DNA from: Streptomyces aurantiacus
GTDB lineage: Bacteria > Actinomycetota > Actinomycetes > Streptomycetales > Streptomycetaceae
Direction of reading: 5' to 3'
Length of the DNA: 64,000 bases
Assembly: GCF_027107535.1 (NCBI RefSeq)
Contig: NZ_CP114283.1
Coordinates: forward strand, 4,278,001-4,342,000
Shown here one piece after another: positions 35,029 to 43,013 of the stretch. Every line of letters begins with the position of its first letter. The first letter of the stretch is position 1. A program made the position numbers and the translations under genes. The notes beneath the pieces were generated by a model, which was not told where the DNA came from, did no database searches, and saw only the letters and a program-made list of their open reading frames with translations.

Positions 35029-35409
35029 ATGAGCCGTGCGACACGAGGGTGCCAGTCGCGCCCTTTCACTCTCGTCGCCTGCACGCCCTGCCGGGGCGCT
35101 GTGCACGGCGAGGTCATGGACGGACTGCGTGACGCGGTGCGTACGTGTCCGCACGGAGTCCTGGTTGCCACCGACTGCCTGGGCAGGCTTCTGCATTGCG
35201 CTCCCGGGCGTGGGCTGTACGCCGCCGTTCAGCCGTGCACGTTGGATCGTCGGCCCAGCGGGGCTGTCGTGCTTCTGGGCCCGCTCGTTGCTGCGGCCGA
35301 TGCCGAGGTCGTCGGCGCATGGTTGCGGGCCGGCCTGCCGGACGACGACACGCTGCCCGACCGGCTGTGCGCGGCGCCCGCTCCGCGGCGCGCCGCCCCC
35401 CTCAACTGA
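35029..35409 (+). CDS. Cys-rich small protein, possible (2Fe-2S) ferredoxin-like domain
   Basis: The 126-residue product begins MSRATRGCQSRPFTLVACTP, with GGGCGGGA upstream. Cysteines are spaced as CTPC near 18-21, then CPHG, DCLG and LLHC near 40-58, with one more in VQPCT. The fold around HGVLVATDCLGRLLHC recalls thioredoxin-like (2Fe-2S) ferredoxins, but I cannot confirm cluster binding. A zinc role is possible given the Zur-like box upstream and the zinc sensor downstream. It has no signal peptide. Confidence 0.65.
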   Translation: MSRATRGCQSRPFTLVACTPCRGAVHGEVMDGLRDAVRTCPHGVLVATDCLGRLLHCAPGRGLYAAVQPCTLDRRPSGAVVLLGPLVAAADAEVVGAWLRAGLPDDDTLPDRLCAAPAPRRAAPLN

Positions 35410-35529
35410 GAGAGTCGGCAAGGGCGAGACCTCTTTTGTTGGACGAGTTCGGCCGGGTTCGCGCTTGCCCACCGCATCCGAGGGCCGTTGCGTGTGATCC
35501 AGGTGAGTTGGGGGATGGGCCGGAACGGC

Positions 35530-35564
35530 GACGGCCGCCCGGTTGGGGAGGTCGGGCGGCCGTC
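35530..35564. terminator. Bidirectional hairpin terminator
   Basis: GACGGCCGCCCG (35530-35541) pairs perfectly with CGGGCGGCCGTC (35553-35564) across an 11-base loop. It lies between the Cys-rich gene (stop 35409, plus) and the ArsR gene (stop 35596, minus), so it can serve both. Confidence 0.78.
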
Positions 35565-35595
35565 GAGGTGGTGCCATGTCGTGCGTGTGCGGGCG

Positions 35596-35907
35596 CTACT
35601 CCTGTGCGTGGTGGATGGCGTCCAGCACGATGTGTGCGACGTGGTCGTCGGTGAGGCTGTACCGGGTTTCCCGGGCCTGACGTCGTGCCGTGACGATCCG
35701 GGAGGTGCGCAGGACCCTCAGGTGCTGGGAGACCAGGGGCTGGCTGACGCCGAGGGCGGCCACCAGTTCGTGGACGTACTTCCCGCCGCTCGACAGTTCG
35801 GCCACGATGCCCAGGCGTACCGGTGATGCCAGGGCGCGCAGCAGTTCACTGGCTGCCTGCAGGTCCTGTGGCGGATCGTCCGCCGGGGGAGGGGAAGTTG
35901 TCGACAT
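35596..35907 (-). CDS. ArsR/SmtB-family zinc-sensing repressor
   Basis: A 103-residue winged-helix repressor: LLRALASPVRLGIVAELSSG, then ELVAALGVSQPLVSQHLRVL. Helix alpha-5 reads DDHVAHIVLDAIHHAQE. Its Asp, His, His and Glu fall at positions 0, 2, 13 and 16, exactly the D-x-H ... H-x-x-E spacing of the SmtB alpha-5 zinc site. The alpha-3 Cys site is absent, as in CzrA-type sensors. It should dissociate from DNA when zinc binds. An inverted repeat overlaps its own start codon, suggesting autorepression and a leaderless transcript. The His-rich gene upstream on the same strand has a related operator. Confidence 0.9.
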   Translation of the reverse strand: MSTTSPPPADDPPQDLQAASELLRALASPVRLGIVAELSSGGKYVHELVAALGVSQPLVSQHLRVLRTSRIVTARRQARETRYSLTDDHVAHIVLDAIHHAQE

Positions 35908-35926
35908 ATGCAGACATTAGCATATG
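35905..35926. promoter_or_regulatory. ArsR/SmtB operator overlapping the repressor start
   Basis: CATATGC-N8-GCATATG at 35905-35926 is a perfect 7-bp inverted repeat of the ArsR/SmtB kind. It covers the ATG of the repressor. The core ACATTA-N-CATAT-N-GC recurs before the His-rich gene. Confidence 0.75.
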
Positions 35927-35972
35927 GCAATGATTTCCAGCCTCCGCGTGCCGACGCGTGCTTGACGTGATG

Positions 35973-36275
35973 TCAGTGGTCGTCCCAGTGGCCCTCATGG
36001 GCGGCGTGGATGTGGCCGTCGTGGGCGTAGTCGGTGTGGTCGCCGTGCGGTACGGCGACATGGCCGCAGCCCTCACCGTGCTGGTGGTCGTGCCCCTCGT
36101 GGGCGGCATGGCCCGTGCTGGCGCACTCGTCGACGTGGTCCTCGTGGGTCCGGTGGATGTGGCCGTCGTGGGCGTAGTCGGTGTGGTCGCCGTGCGGCAC
36201 GGCGACATGGCCGCAGCCCTCACCGTGGGCGTGCGTGTGGTCCTCGTGGGTGCGGTGGTCGGTGGCGCTGGTCAT
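35973..36275 (-). CDS. His-rich metal-binding peptide with internal duplication
   Basis: Start at 36275 follows AAGGAG, giving 100 residues (MTSATDHRTHEDHTHAHGEG). More than a quarter of residues are His, with Asp, Glu and two HGEGCGHVAVPHGDH blocks. The unit HGEGCGHVAVPHGDHTDYAH, then DGHIH, occurs twice. It has no signal peptide, so it should sit in the cytoplasm as a zinc (or nickel/cobalt) buffer or chaperone, like a metallothionein substitute. The ArsR/SmtB gene follows 65 bp downstream on the same strand, and a related operator precedes this gene. Confidence 0.8.
   Translation of the reverse strand: MTSATDHRTHEDHTHAHGEGCGHVAVPHGDHTDYAHDGHIHRTHEDHVDECASTGHAAHEGHDHQHGEGCGHVAVPHGDHTDYAHDGHIHAAHEGHWDDH
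36007..36228. repeat. Direct repeat of about 75 bp, 147 bp apart, inside the His-rich gene
   Basis: The stretch starting TGGATGTGGCCGTCG at 36007 recurs at 36154, nearly base for base over about 75 bp; I see one difference (TAC versus CAC). The offset is 147 bp, or 49 codons, so the reading frame is kept. This indicates a recent in-frame duplication of a metal-binding module. Confidence 0.85.
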
Positions 36276-36327
36276 GCGGGGGCTCCTTGCCTGTGTTTCC
36301 GGCTGCCCGCGGCGCTTCCGGCGGACA

Positions 36328-36353
36328 ACGTATTGCGACATTAACATATAGCG
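36328..36353. promoter_or_regulatory. Second ArsR/SmtB-like operator, upstream of the His-rich gene
   Basis: The segment with TATTGCGACATTAACATATA shares GACATTA-N-CATAT-N-GC with the operator at 35905-35926. The left arm is less perfect. It lies about 55-80 bp upstream of the His-rich start, suitable for repression by the zinc sensor. Confidence 0.6.
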
Positions 36354-36591
36354 ATTCATGCATGCTTCTTATCGGGCATCCTGGGACTGCCCGCCTTTCC
36401 GATGATCCGTGGCGGCGGGTCATGGCCGGATCAAGGAGCGGCAATGGCTAGATGAAGGTGCTGGCTGCCGGTGCCTTCGTGTTGGCTTCCAGCTCGGCGG
36501 AGTGACTGTCGGGGCCCGCTGCGGCTCGCCAGTAGTCATGGATGGCATTCTCAAATAACGTGACGGGGCAGACCGATGCCCAGGTCATTGC

Positions 36592-36921
36592 CCCCGGCCC
36601 CGCACTGCCGGGATGGTGCGCTCGTGGTCGTGCGCCAGGCGACGGGTGCGCAGCAGCCATCCGTTGGTCCGCTCCACCACCCAGCGGTGCGGTAGCACCC
36701 CGAAGCCCACCACGTTCTCCTTGCAGTTGACCACCTGCAGCACCAGCCGTAGTGCGGCACCTGCCCATTCCGCCAGCGTCCGCTGGGGAGTTGTCGGCCC
36801 AGATCAACTTCCAGCGGAAGCACCGGGCGCGCAGCGGCGGCAGCACAGCGTGCGCGGCGTCGCGGTCGGTGGTCGAGACGGCGGGCACCGCCGCGCCGGC
36901 AAGGGTTCGGCAGTGCTCCAC
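36592..36921 (-). pseudogene. IS5-family transposase C-terminal remnant
   Basis: In one frame the minus strand reads AVSTTDRDAAHAVLPPLRAR, then KLIWADNSP. After a shift near 36785 it continues TLAEWAGAALRLVLQVVNCK, VLPHRWVVERTNGWLLRTRR and ends at a natural stop after RGRGQ. This is the DDE half of an IS5-family transposase (STTDRD, WAD and RRWVVERT motifs). The N-terminal half is gone and the frame is broken. Confidence 0.8.
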
Positions 36922-37177
36922 AACTCACCGTCCCCGGTGCCGACGTCGGCACCGACGAGCTGCTGTCCGTCCACGAACTCCGGCAAGGGCTCCCGCCGCA
37001 CGGGGTCTTCCTGCTGTGGCAGGCAGGTCGCATCCACTCCCCGCTCGCGCGCTCGAGATCGCCGTGGCCGACATGAGGAAGATCGTCGGGCGCGCGTGAA
37101 CCTCGACTGACCGACCGTTCGATCACCTTGTTAAGTGTTTGACCGCGAACGCCAGCTCTGTTCGAATGACGTGACCG

Positions 37178-38074
37178 ATGATCGTAGATGGGGGTGTCGT
37201 GCGGGCCGGGATCACGATCTTGCCGGAGTACCGTTGGGCCGAGGCGAAGCCACGGTGGCAGGCAGCGGAGGCGTACGGGTTCGCCCACGCGTGGACGTTC
37301 GACCACCTGGGCTGGGGTCCGCTCGTCGACCACACCTGGTTGGGCGCCGTGCCGACATTGGGCGCGGCGGCGACGGTGACCTCGCGGATCGAGTTGGGCT
37401 TCATGGTCGCGTCGCCGAACTTCCGCCACCCGCTGTCGTTCGCCAGGGACGTGCTCGCGGTGGACGACCTGTCCGACGGCCGCTGCACGGTCGGCATCGG
37501 CGCGGGCGGGGTGGGCGGCTACGACGTGGAGGTGTTCGGGGGCGCCACGAAGGCCGCCAGCCCGTTCCGCCGGTACCGGGAGTTCGTCGAGCTGCTGGAC
37601 GCCCTGCTCACCAAGGACCGGGTCGACTACTCCGGCGAGTACTACACGGCCGTGGACGCACGGAACGCGCCGGGTTGCGTGCAGCGACCGCGCACGCCGT
37701 TCGTGCTGGCTGCCAACGGGCCGAAGGCGCTGGCCCTGGCTGCAAAGCACGGCGAGGGGTGGGTCACCCTGGGTACCGACCACGACTCGTTGGCCGGCTG
37801 GTGGCGCTCGTTGGCCGAGGTGTCGGCCCGGTTCGACGAGGCGTTGGCCGCCGAATCCCGCGATCCCGCCACGGTCCGCCGGTTCCTCCAGACCGACGCA
37901 GCGCCGGTCTTCTCGCTTTCGAGTGTCGAGTGCTACCGCGACTTCCTCGGTCGGGCGGACGAGCTCGGCTTCACCGACGTTCTGGCGCCGTGGCCGAGGG
38001 AGTCGGGCCCGTTCGCGGGTGACGAGGCGATCCTCGACACCGTGGCTTCGGACGTGCTGCCGTCCCTGACCTGA
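37178..38074 (+). CDS. LLM-class F420/flavin-dependent oxidoreductase
   Basis: The 298-residue protein reads RAGITILPEYRWAEAKPRWQ, FAHAWTFDHLGWGPLVDHTW, SRIELGFMVASPNFRHPLSF and LDDLSDGR-like VDDLSDGRCTVGIGAGGVGG. These are luciferase-fold motifs of the F420-dependent type. ATG at 37178 lacks a clear ribosome site; GTG at 37199, preceded by GGGGGT, may be the real start. It lies alone between an IS5 remnant and an RHS remnant. The substrate is unknown. Confidence 0.85.
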   Translation: MIVDGGVVRAGITILPEYRWAEAKPRWQAAEAYGFAHAWTFDHLGWGPLVDHTWLGAVPTLGAAATVTSRIELGFMVASPNFRHPLSFARDVLAVDDLSDGRCTVGIGAGGVGGYDVEVFGGATKAASPFRRYREFVELLDALLTKDRVDYSGEYYTAVDARNAPGCVQRPRTPFVLAANGPKALALAAKHGEGWVTLGTDHDSLAGWWRSLAEVSARFDEALAAESRDPATVRRFLQTDAAPVFSLSSVECYRDFLGRADELGFTDVLAPWPRESGPFAGDEAILDTVASDVLPSLT

Positions 38075-38094
38075 CCTGACCTCGACGCGGCCCG

Positions 38095-38292
38095 GTCGGG
38101 TATCGCCCCAGCCGAACAGACCGGTGGGGTCGATGTCGGTGCGGTCGCCGGAGACGTACGGGTACGGGTTGGCTGCGAGGCCGGCGGGGTCGGACTGGCT
38201 GAACCGGCCGACGTTGGCGTCGCAGTAGCGTGCCCCGAGTGTGGCCGACCTGTCCAGGGCGACGCTTTGGTTCGTCCCGTCCGGCGGCGGTC
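38095..38292 (-). pseudogene. RHS/YD-repeat core fragment
   Basis: The minus strand encodes LDRSATLGARYCDANVGRFS, QSDPAGLAANPYPYVSGDRT, then DIDPTGLFGWG. This is the RHS-repeat-associated core that ends the shell of polymorphic toxins (LGARYYDPxxGRF, NPYxYxxGDP, DPTGL). A stop lies just upstream, and no toxin tail follows, so it is an orphan fragment. It hints that a large RHS or wall-associated toxin gene was once here. Confidence 0.75.
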
Positions 38293-38402
38293 AGCCGCTC
38301 GTCCGCTCCACTACGGTGAGGCGGCCGCCCTTCGGTCTGTATCGCTCTTGTCCCGGCGGCTGAGCTGTGGGTGACTGGCGGCGACGCCGAGGGGGAGTGG
38401 GC

Positions 38403-38756
38403 ATGGGCAACTGGGCTGTGATCGCGCAGTACTTCAACGGTGAGTTGTACACCGAGTTCATCTGTCGTGGGCGGGAAACGAAGGACCAGGCGCTGGAGGA
38501 GCTCCGTGCCGTCCTCCACACGTACTTGCCGAGCAAGAATATTGTCGAGAAGCGGCGCCGCGTGTACCGCTTGGCCGATCAGGAGTCATACCTGGTGGTG
38601 ATCAAAGGCAAGCTGACGGAGTGGGAGTGCACTCTGCGCATCGCGGAGCTGGTCTCGGACTCGGCCGACCCGGCTGTGGCCGAGAGGGCGCAGGTGGAAG
38701 GCGGTATGGCTGAGGAGGTTGACGGGCCGCAGGACCGAATCCCACCCGGCCACTGA
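38403..38756 (+). CDS. Hypothetical protein, 117 residues
   Basis: Start at 38403 (MGNWAVIAQYFNGELYTEFI) has GGGGGAGTGGGC upstream. The protein is soluble, with an alpha-beta pattern and a helical middle (RGRETKDQALEELRAVLHTY, VYRLADQESYLVVIKGKL, ECTLRIAELVSD). I know similar short Streptomyces proteins but no function. It stands alone. Confidence 0.65.
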   Translation: MGNWAVIAQYFNGELYTEFICRGRETKDQALEELRAVLHTYLPSKNIVEKRRRVYRLADQESYLVVIKGKLTEWECTLRIAELVSDSADPAVAERAQVEGGMAEEVDGPQDRIPPGH

Positions 38757-38960
38757 GCGCCGAACTGAACTCCGCCGGGGGCATCCACGGCCCTCAGGCG
38801 CAGGACCCAGGGCGGTCCCGATGAGGCTGGGCGCGATGATGGCGCATTCGCAGGGCAACTGCCGCACAGGGGTCGGGTTCCGGAAGGGCTGCCAGGGTGA
38901 TGCCGGAAGCCGTATCCGTCGACGGGGCCGGTCACGCCCAGTCCCCCCGGATCCTGCCGG

Positions 38961-39035
38961 TCAGCTGTCTGCCTTGATCTTCTCCATGGTGAGGTGGGAT
39001 TCGAGACGCCGTACGGCAGGCAGGCCGCTCAGCGT
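38961..39035 (-). pseudogene. Possible AsnC/Lrp regulator 3' fragment
   Basis: The minus strand ends TLSGLPAVRRLESHLTMEKI, then KADS and a stop. That resembles the final strand and tail of AsnC/Lrp-family regulators (LPGVR...T-hydrophobic-E-x-K). Nothing upstream in this frame continues the match. The rest of the 38757-39104 gap holds nothing I recognise. Confidence 0.35.
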
Positions 39036-39104
39036 TCCACGGCGTGACCGGTCTCCACGCGGACTCGCCTACACCACCTACCGGACCTTCCAGGACGGCC
39101 CACC

Positions 39105-39968
39105 ATGACGATGATCGACCTGGACCGAGTGCAGCTCTTCTGCACCGCTCTCGGGTCCGACCGGACGGCCCCGCTGCTCCTGGTGCACGGCTGGGGCGGA
39201 GACGGCCGGGAGTGGTCCGCGCATGCCGAGGCGCTGGCCGACCGGTTCCGCGTGATCGTCCCCGACCTGCGCGGGCACGGCCGCTCTGAAGTACCCGAGG
39301 AAGGCAACACCATGGGGGAAATGGCCGACGACCTCGCCGCGCTGCTCCGCCACCTGGGCACCGGGCCGACGACTGCCGTGGGTCACTCCATGGGCGGCCA
39401 GATCGTCAACCTGCTGGCCGTACGGCATCCGGAGTTGGTCCGCTCGGTCGTCGCGCTCGATCCGGCGCACGGCGCGCACGGCACGGAAGCGGAGGGAGTT
39501 CCGGCCCGGCTCGAGGAGTACCGGGAACACGGGGCACGCGCCGCGGCCGACTTCGTCGCCGGTGCCTTCTCGGCGGGTGCTCCGGCGGGACTGCGTACCG
39601 CCCACCTCCGCACCATGCTCGGCACGCCGAACCACGTCATCGCCCAGGCGTATGCCAGCATGTACGCCGACCCCGGCGCGGTCGGCGTCCGCCCACACAG
39701 CGAGGCGTACCTGCGCCACCGTGCGCAGCCCGCGCTCACCGTGTGGACCTCGGCGGAGGCGGCAGCCTGGGAACGCGACACTCTGCGCGTCCCCGGTTCC
39801 CGCGTCGACCACTGGCCCGACAGCGGTCACTACCTGCACGAGGAACACCCCGAACGCACCGTGCGCCTGGTCGAGGACTGGGAGCTCGGCGGCCGAGAGA
39901 ACGGGGGGCCTGGCTGGCTTCCTCCTACTGGCCGATCTTCTCGAGCTCTGCAAGTTCCTCGTCGGTGA
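39105..39968 (+). CDS. Alpha/beta-fold hydrolase
   Basis: The 287-residue protein has LLLVHGWGGDGREWSAHAEA, VIVPDLRGHGRSEVPEE and AVGHSMGGQIVNLLAV with the nucleophile Ser. The acid-turn strand is PALTVWTSAEAAAW and the final His is in WPDSGHYLHEEHPER. It resembles haloalkane-dehalogenase-like or 2-hydroxy-6-oxohexadienoate-hydrolase-like enzymes. The last 44 bp overlap the 3' end of the opposing aldo/keto reductase, so the C-terminal tail beyond about residue 270 is probably unstructured. The substrate is unknown. Confidence 0.86.
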   Translation: MTMIDLDRVQLFCTALGSDRTAPLLLVHGWGGDGREWSAHAEALADRFRVIVPDLRGHGRSEVPEEGNTMGEMADDLAALLRHLGTGPTTAVGHSMGGQIVNLLAVRHPELVRSVVALDPAHGAHGTEAEGVPARLEEYREHGARAAADFVAGAFSAGAPAGLRTAHLRTMLGTPNHVIAQAYASMYADPGAVGVRPHSEAYLRHRAQPALTVWTSAEAAAWERDTLRVPGSRVDHWPDSGHYLHEEHPERTVRLVEDWELGGRENGGPGWLPPTGRSSRALQVPRR

Positions 39969-40809
39969 GCGAGAGCCTTGTGCCGGCGACGTTCTCCCGC
40001 AGGTGCGCCACCGACGAGGTGCCGGGAATGAGCAGGATGTTCGGCGACCGCCGCAGCAGCCAGGCCAGGGCGACCGCCATCGGCGTCGAATCCAGCCGGG
40101 TGGCCACGGCGGAAAGCGTTGTGGACTGCAGTGGGGTGAAGCCTCCGAGCGGGAAGAAGGGCACGTAGGCGATGCCCTGGCCTGCGAGTTCGTCGATCAG
40201 CTCGTCGTCCTGCCGGTGGGCGAGGTTGTACATGTTCTGCACGCACACGATCGGCGCGATCGCCTGCGCCTCGGCGACCTGCTCCGCCGTCGCGTTACTC
40301 ACTCCGAGGTGCCTGATCAGGCCCTGCTGCTGGAGTTCGACGAGGGCCTCGAAGGGCTCGGCGAGCGAGCCGGGCTGGAGACCCTGAGCGTCGCCGAGCC
40401 GGAGGTTGACCACGTCCAGCGAATCGAGTCCGAGGTCCTCAAGGTTCTCGTGGACGGCGCGGCGCAGGTCCTCGGGCTGCCGGGCGGTGGGCCAGCCGCC
40501 CTGCTGATCGCGGACCGCGCCGACCTTGGTCACGATGTGCAGCGATTCGGAATAGGGGTGCAGCGCTTCACGGATCAACTGGTTGGTGACACGCGGTCCG
40601 TAGGCACCGGCGGTGTCGATATGGCTGATCCCGAGGCCGGCGGCCTCGCGCAGGACGGCGAGCGCGCCCTCGCGGTCGGCAGGGGGGCCCATGACTCCGG
40701 GGCCGGCGAGCTGCATGGCGCCGTAGCCGAAGCGAGTGACGGTCAGATCGCCCAGGGTCCAGGTGCCGCCGGAAAGTGACGCGGTGGATGTGTTCGTGCT
40801 GTTGCTCAT
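39925..40809 (-). CDS. Aldo/keto reductase
   Basis: Start at 40809 (MSNSTNTSTASLSGGTWTLG) gives 294 residues. It has RFGYGAMQLAGPGVMGPPAD, GISHIDTAGAYGPRVTNQLI with catalytic Asp and Tyr, HIVTKVGAVRD with Lys, and LDVVNLRLGD where the usual His is Asn. The NADPH clamp is IPGTSSVAHLRENV. It should reduce aldehydes or ketones with NADPH. It is divergent from a LysR gene with a well-formed LysR box between them, so it is probably the regulated target. Confidence 0.88.
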   Translation of the reverse strand: MSNSTNTSTASLSGGTWTLGDLTVTRFGYGAMQLAGPGVMGPPADREGALAVLREAAGLGISHIDTAGAYGPRVTNQLIREALHPYSESLHIVTKVGAVRDQQGGWPTARQPEDLRRAVHENLEDLGLDSLDVVNLRLGDAQGLQPGSLAEPFEALVELQQQGLIRHLGVSNATAEQVAEAQAIAPIVCVQNMYNLAHRQDDELIDELAGQGIAYVPFFPLGGFTPLQSTTLSAVATRLDSTPMAVALAWLLRRSPNILLIPGTSSVAHLRENVAGTRLSLTDEELAELEKIGQ

Positions 40810-40867
40810 GCCGTCGATGCTCGCTCGCACACAGGCGGCGCATCCAACACCGATACAGTGCCCTGTC

Positions 40868-40882
40868 ATACCCGACAGGTAT
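40868..40882. promoter_or_regulatory. LysR-type box (T-N11-A) between AKR and LysR genes
   Basis: ATACCCGACAGGTAT is an ATACC-N5-GGTAT inverted repeat with T-N11-A spacing (T40869, A40881). A second dyad, CCTGTC-N6-GACAGG (40862-40879), overlaps it. It sits 21 bp before the LysR start, as expected for autoregulation and control of the divergent reductase. Confidence 0.7.
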
Positions 40883-40902
40883 CACCGAGGTAGGTTGTAG
40901 CC

Positions 40903-41766
40903 GTGGACACCTTGGAGACCCGCGAGCTGAGGTACTTCACGGCCGTCGCTGAAGAACTGCACTTCGGTCGCGCCGCCGAACGCCTCGGCATGGCCCAGCC
41001 ACCACTGTCCCGGGCGATCCAGCAGCTCGAACGGCGCCTCGGCGTCTCCCTGTTGCAACGGGACCGCCGCGGCGTCTCCCTCACCGGCGCCGGGGAAGTA
41101 CTGCTGCACGAGGGCCGCGCAGCCCTCGACGCGACCACCGCCGCCGCCCGCCGCACCCGTCGCGCCGGTGGCGCCGACAGTCCGGGCGGCCCTCGCAACC
41201 GCCTGGTGCTGGCGGTGAAGGCGGGCGCGTCGCACGAGCTGCTGCACAAGCTCCTCGATGCCTACGCGGCCGAGCCCGACGCCGCCGAGATCGAGGTGCT
41301 GCCGAGCGGCACGTGTGAACAGGAAAAGATGCTGCGCGATGGCCGCGCCGATGTGGCACTCATGCACAAACCGTTCAACTCCCTCGCCGGATTCGACAGC
41401 GAGGAACTGATGACCGAGGGGCAGGTCGCGATCCTGCCCGCCGGGCACCCCCTCGCCGCGCAGAGGACTCTGTCCCTGGCCGACGTCACCGACATCCCCG
41501 GTCTTCCGCTGGCCCGCTGGTCCCGCCACGGCACGTACCCACCCGGCCCGGGCCCTGAGATCCACGACCAGACACAGCTGGCCCAGCTGATCGCTCTCGG
41601 ACGCACCATGGCCGTCTTCCCCGACTCCGCCCGCGCCTGGCTGTGGGCCGAGCACACCGCAGTCCCCCTGGCCGATGCACCCCCCGTCGTCACCCACATC
41701 GCCTGGCCCGCGCACAGCCGCTCCCTCGCCCTCGCCGGGCTGATCCGCACGGCCACACGGCTGTGA
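40903..41766 (+). CDS. LysR-family transcriptional regulator
   Basis: GTG at 40903 (MDTLETRELRYFTAVAEELH) gives 287 residues. The helix-turn-helix is HFGRAAERLGMAQPPLSRAI, then QQLERRLGVSLLQR. The co-inducer domain covers 95-285 (NRLVLAVKAGASHELLHKLL, DVALMHKPFN, VAILPAGHPLA). Relatives often control the aldo/keto reductase placed divergently. Here the 93-bp gap contains a clear LysR box. The inducer is unknown. Confidence 0.9.
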   Translation: MDTLETRELRYFTAVAEELHFGRAAERLGMAQPPLSRAIQQLERRLGVSLLQRDRRGVSLTGAGEVLLHEGRAALDATTAAARRTRRAGGADSPGGPRNRLVLAVKAGASHELLHKLLDAYAAEPDAAEIEVLPSGTCEQEKMLRDGRADVALMHKPFNSLAGFDSEELMTEGQVAILPAGHPLAAQRTLSLADVTDIPGLPLARWSRHGTYPPGPGPEIHDQTQLAQLIALGRTMAVFPDSARAWLWAEHTAVPLADAPPVVTHIAWPAHSRSLALAGLIRTATRL

Positions 41767-41880
41767 CCCGCCCTCGCCTCTCGCTGCCGCGACGCACCGC
41801 CTGACCGTCGGCCCCCACACGCCGCCGCCCACGAACACCGCCGCGACTCCGTGTACTGCCCACTTTCGCGCCAGCAGGGG

Positions 41881-42240
41881 GCGTGCAGGACCGGCCACGG
41901 GACGGGCGGGTCCGCGAAGCCGTCACGGCCCCGGTGGGCGGAAAGCCGGTCGGGGAGCTGTGGGCCTTCGATGAGTCCGGGCCGGCCCAGTGGATTCTGG
42001 ACTCCCTGGCCGCGGCAGCGCGATTCGCAGGGATCGACGTGGGCCGCTCGCAGGTGAGGCGCATCCTGCTCGCCGAAGGCGTGCGCTGGCGCCGCACCCG
42101 GTCCTGGACACGCTCGAAGGATCCCGACTTCGTCCCAAAAGGACACGGATCATCGGCCTCTACACCCACCGGCGCGTGCTGGCTCAACCTGCAGGAAGGA
42201 TGGTGGCGCATCTTCCGTAAAGCCGCCCTGGCCGGATTCA
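41881..42240 (+). pseudogene. IS630-family transposase remnant
   Basis: The plus strand reads ELWAFDESGPAQWILDSLAA, then IDVGRSQVRRILLAEGVRWR, RTRSWTRSKDPDFVPK, as in IS630 N-terminal halves. After a shift (PKRTRIIGLYTH in another frame) the DDE core is missing. The extreme C-terminus ACWLNLQEGWWRIFRKAALA then follows at once. It is a deletion derivative with no activity. Confidence 0.72.
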
Positions 42241-42261
42241 CGCCCCCCGGCGGGCTCCGGT

Positions 42262-42825
42262 TCAGACGTTCGGTGACTGGCCGAGTCCAACAAAGTTGAG
42301 GTGCCCTGCCGAGTTCACCTTCACCGAGCTGGGCTTGCTGAGGGATCTCCCGAAGCATACTGACCACGAGTTCGCCCCGACCCCCGATGACGCGCACTCC
42401 CAAGAGCCCAGGCGTGTCGCAGGGTTGACGGTATACAGGTGCACGTCTGCTAGTGCACTGTAGAGGCTGGATCGGTTGTTGCGTACGATCACTGCCGCCT
42501 GCACGCTGCCCCCGGTTGACGACCTGATCGCACAGACCTGCGCGAGCACAGAGGTGTCGACCGTCTTGCTGCCGGCACACCGCCATGTGGCGGTGCTGGA
42601 GGTAATCGGATTCGTGTTGCCGTAAGCACGCCAGGTGCCGGCATCCGTAACCGCGGCGGGGTCGGCATCCGCAGCTGCGGCGGGGCCGGCGGTTGCCAGA
42701 CTCAATCCGAGAACGGCAGTGACGGCGACGATCGAACCTGCGCTCGTTCGCACAACTCGCATGCCGGCCGCGCCGACCGTCCTCGTGCGGCTCTTCACCT
42801 TCGAGGTGTCCTGCAATCTCACCAT
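42262..42825 (-). CDS. Secreted hypothetical protein
   Basis: Start at 42825 (MVRLQDTSKVKSRTRTVGAA), with GGGAGTAG upstream, gives 187 residues; a start at MRVVRTSAGS is also possible. A Sec signal runs to about ATAGPAAAADADP. The mature part has four Cys (WRCAGS, AQVCAIRS, WECASS, SVCFGR) that can form two disulfides, with alternating beta strands (VQAAVIVRNNRSSLYSALAD). I recognise no family. It probably acts outside the cell. It is divergent from an ArsR-type regulator. Confidence 0.65.
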   Translation of the reverse strand: MVRLQDTSKVKSRTRTVGAAGMRVVRTSAGSIVAVTAVLGLSLATAGPAAAADADPAAVTDAGTWRAYGNTNPITSSTATWRCAGSKTVDTSVLAQVCAIRSSTGGSVQAAVIVRNNRSSLYSALADVHLYTVNPATRLGSWECASSGVGANSWSVCFGRSLSKPSSVKVNSAGHLNFVGLGQSPNV

Positions 42826-43013
42826 GACAACTACTCCCAGGTTCTTCGGGTTTCGGGTGGACAACCTCACGTCGTGCGGAGGCGACCGCCTCAGTTCGGG
42901 CAGTGAACGTTGCTGCCGTTGTTCGGCACCACGACTCAACCACGCGTGGACCTCGCGCCGGAAAGCATTCGAGTCAGTTCAAATCCATCGCGACGACTGC
43001 TACCGTCGGGGCG

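Noticed and set aside
38403..38756. 117-residue protein as an RHS immunity protein
   Set aside because: It lies on the opposite strand from the RHS fragment with no toxin tail between them, so the link is too weak for a feature call.
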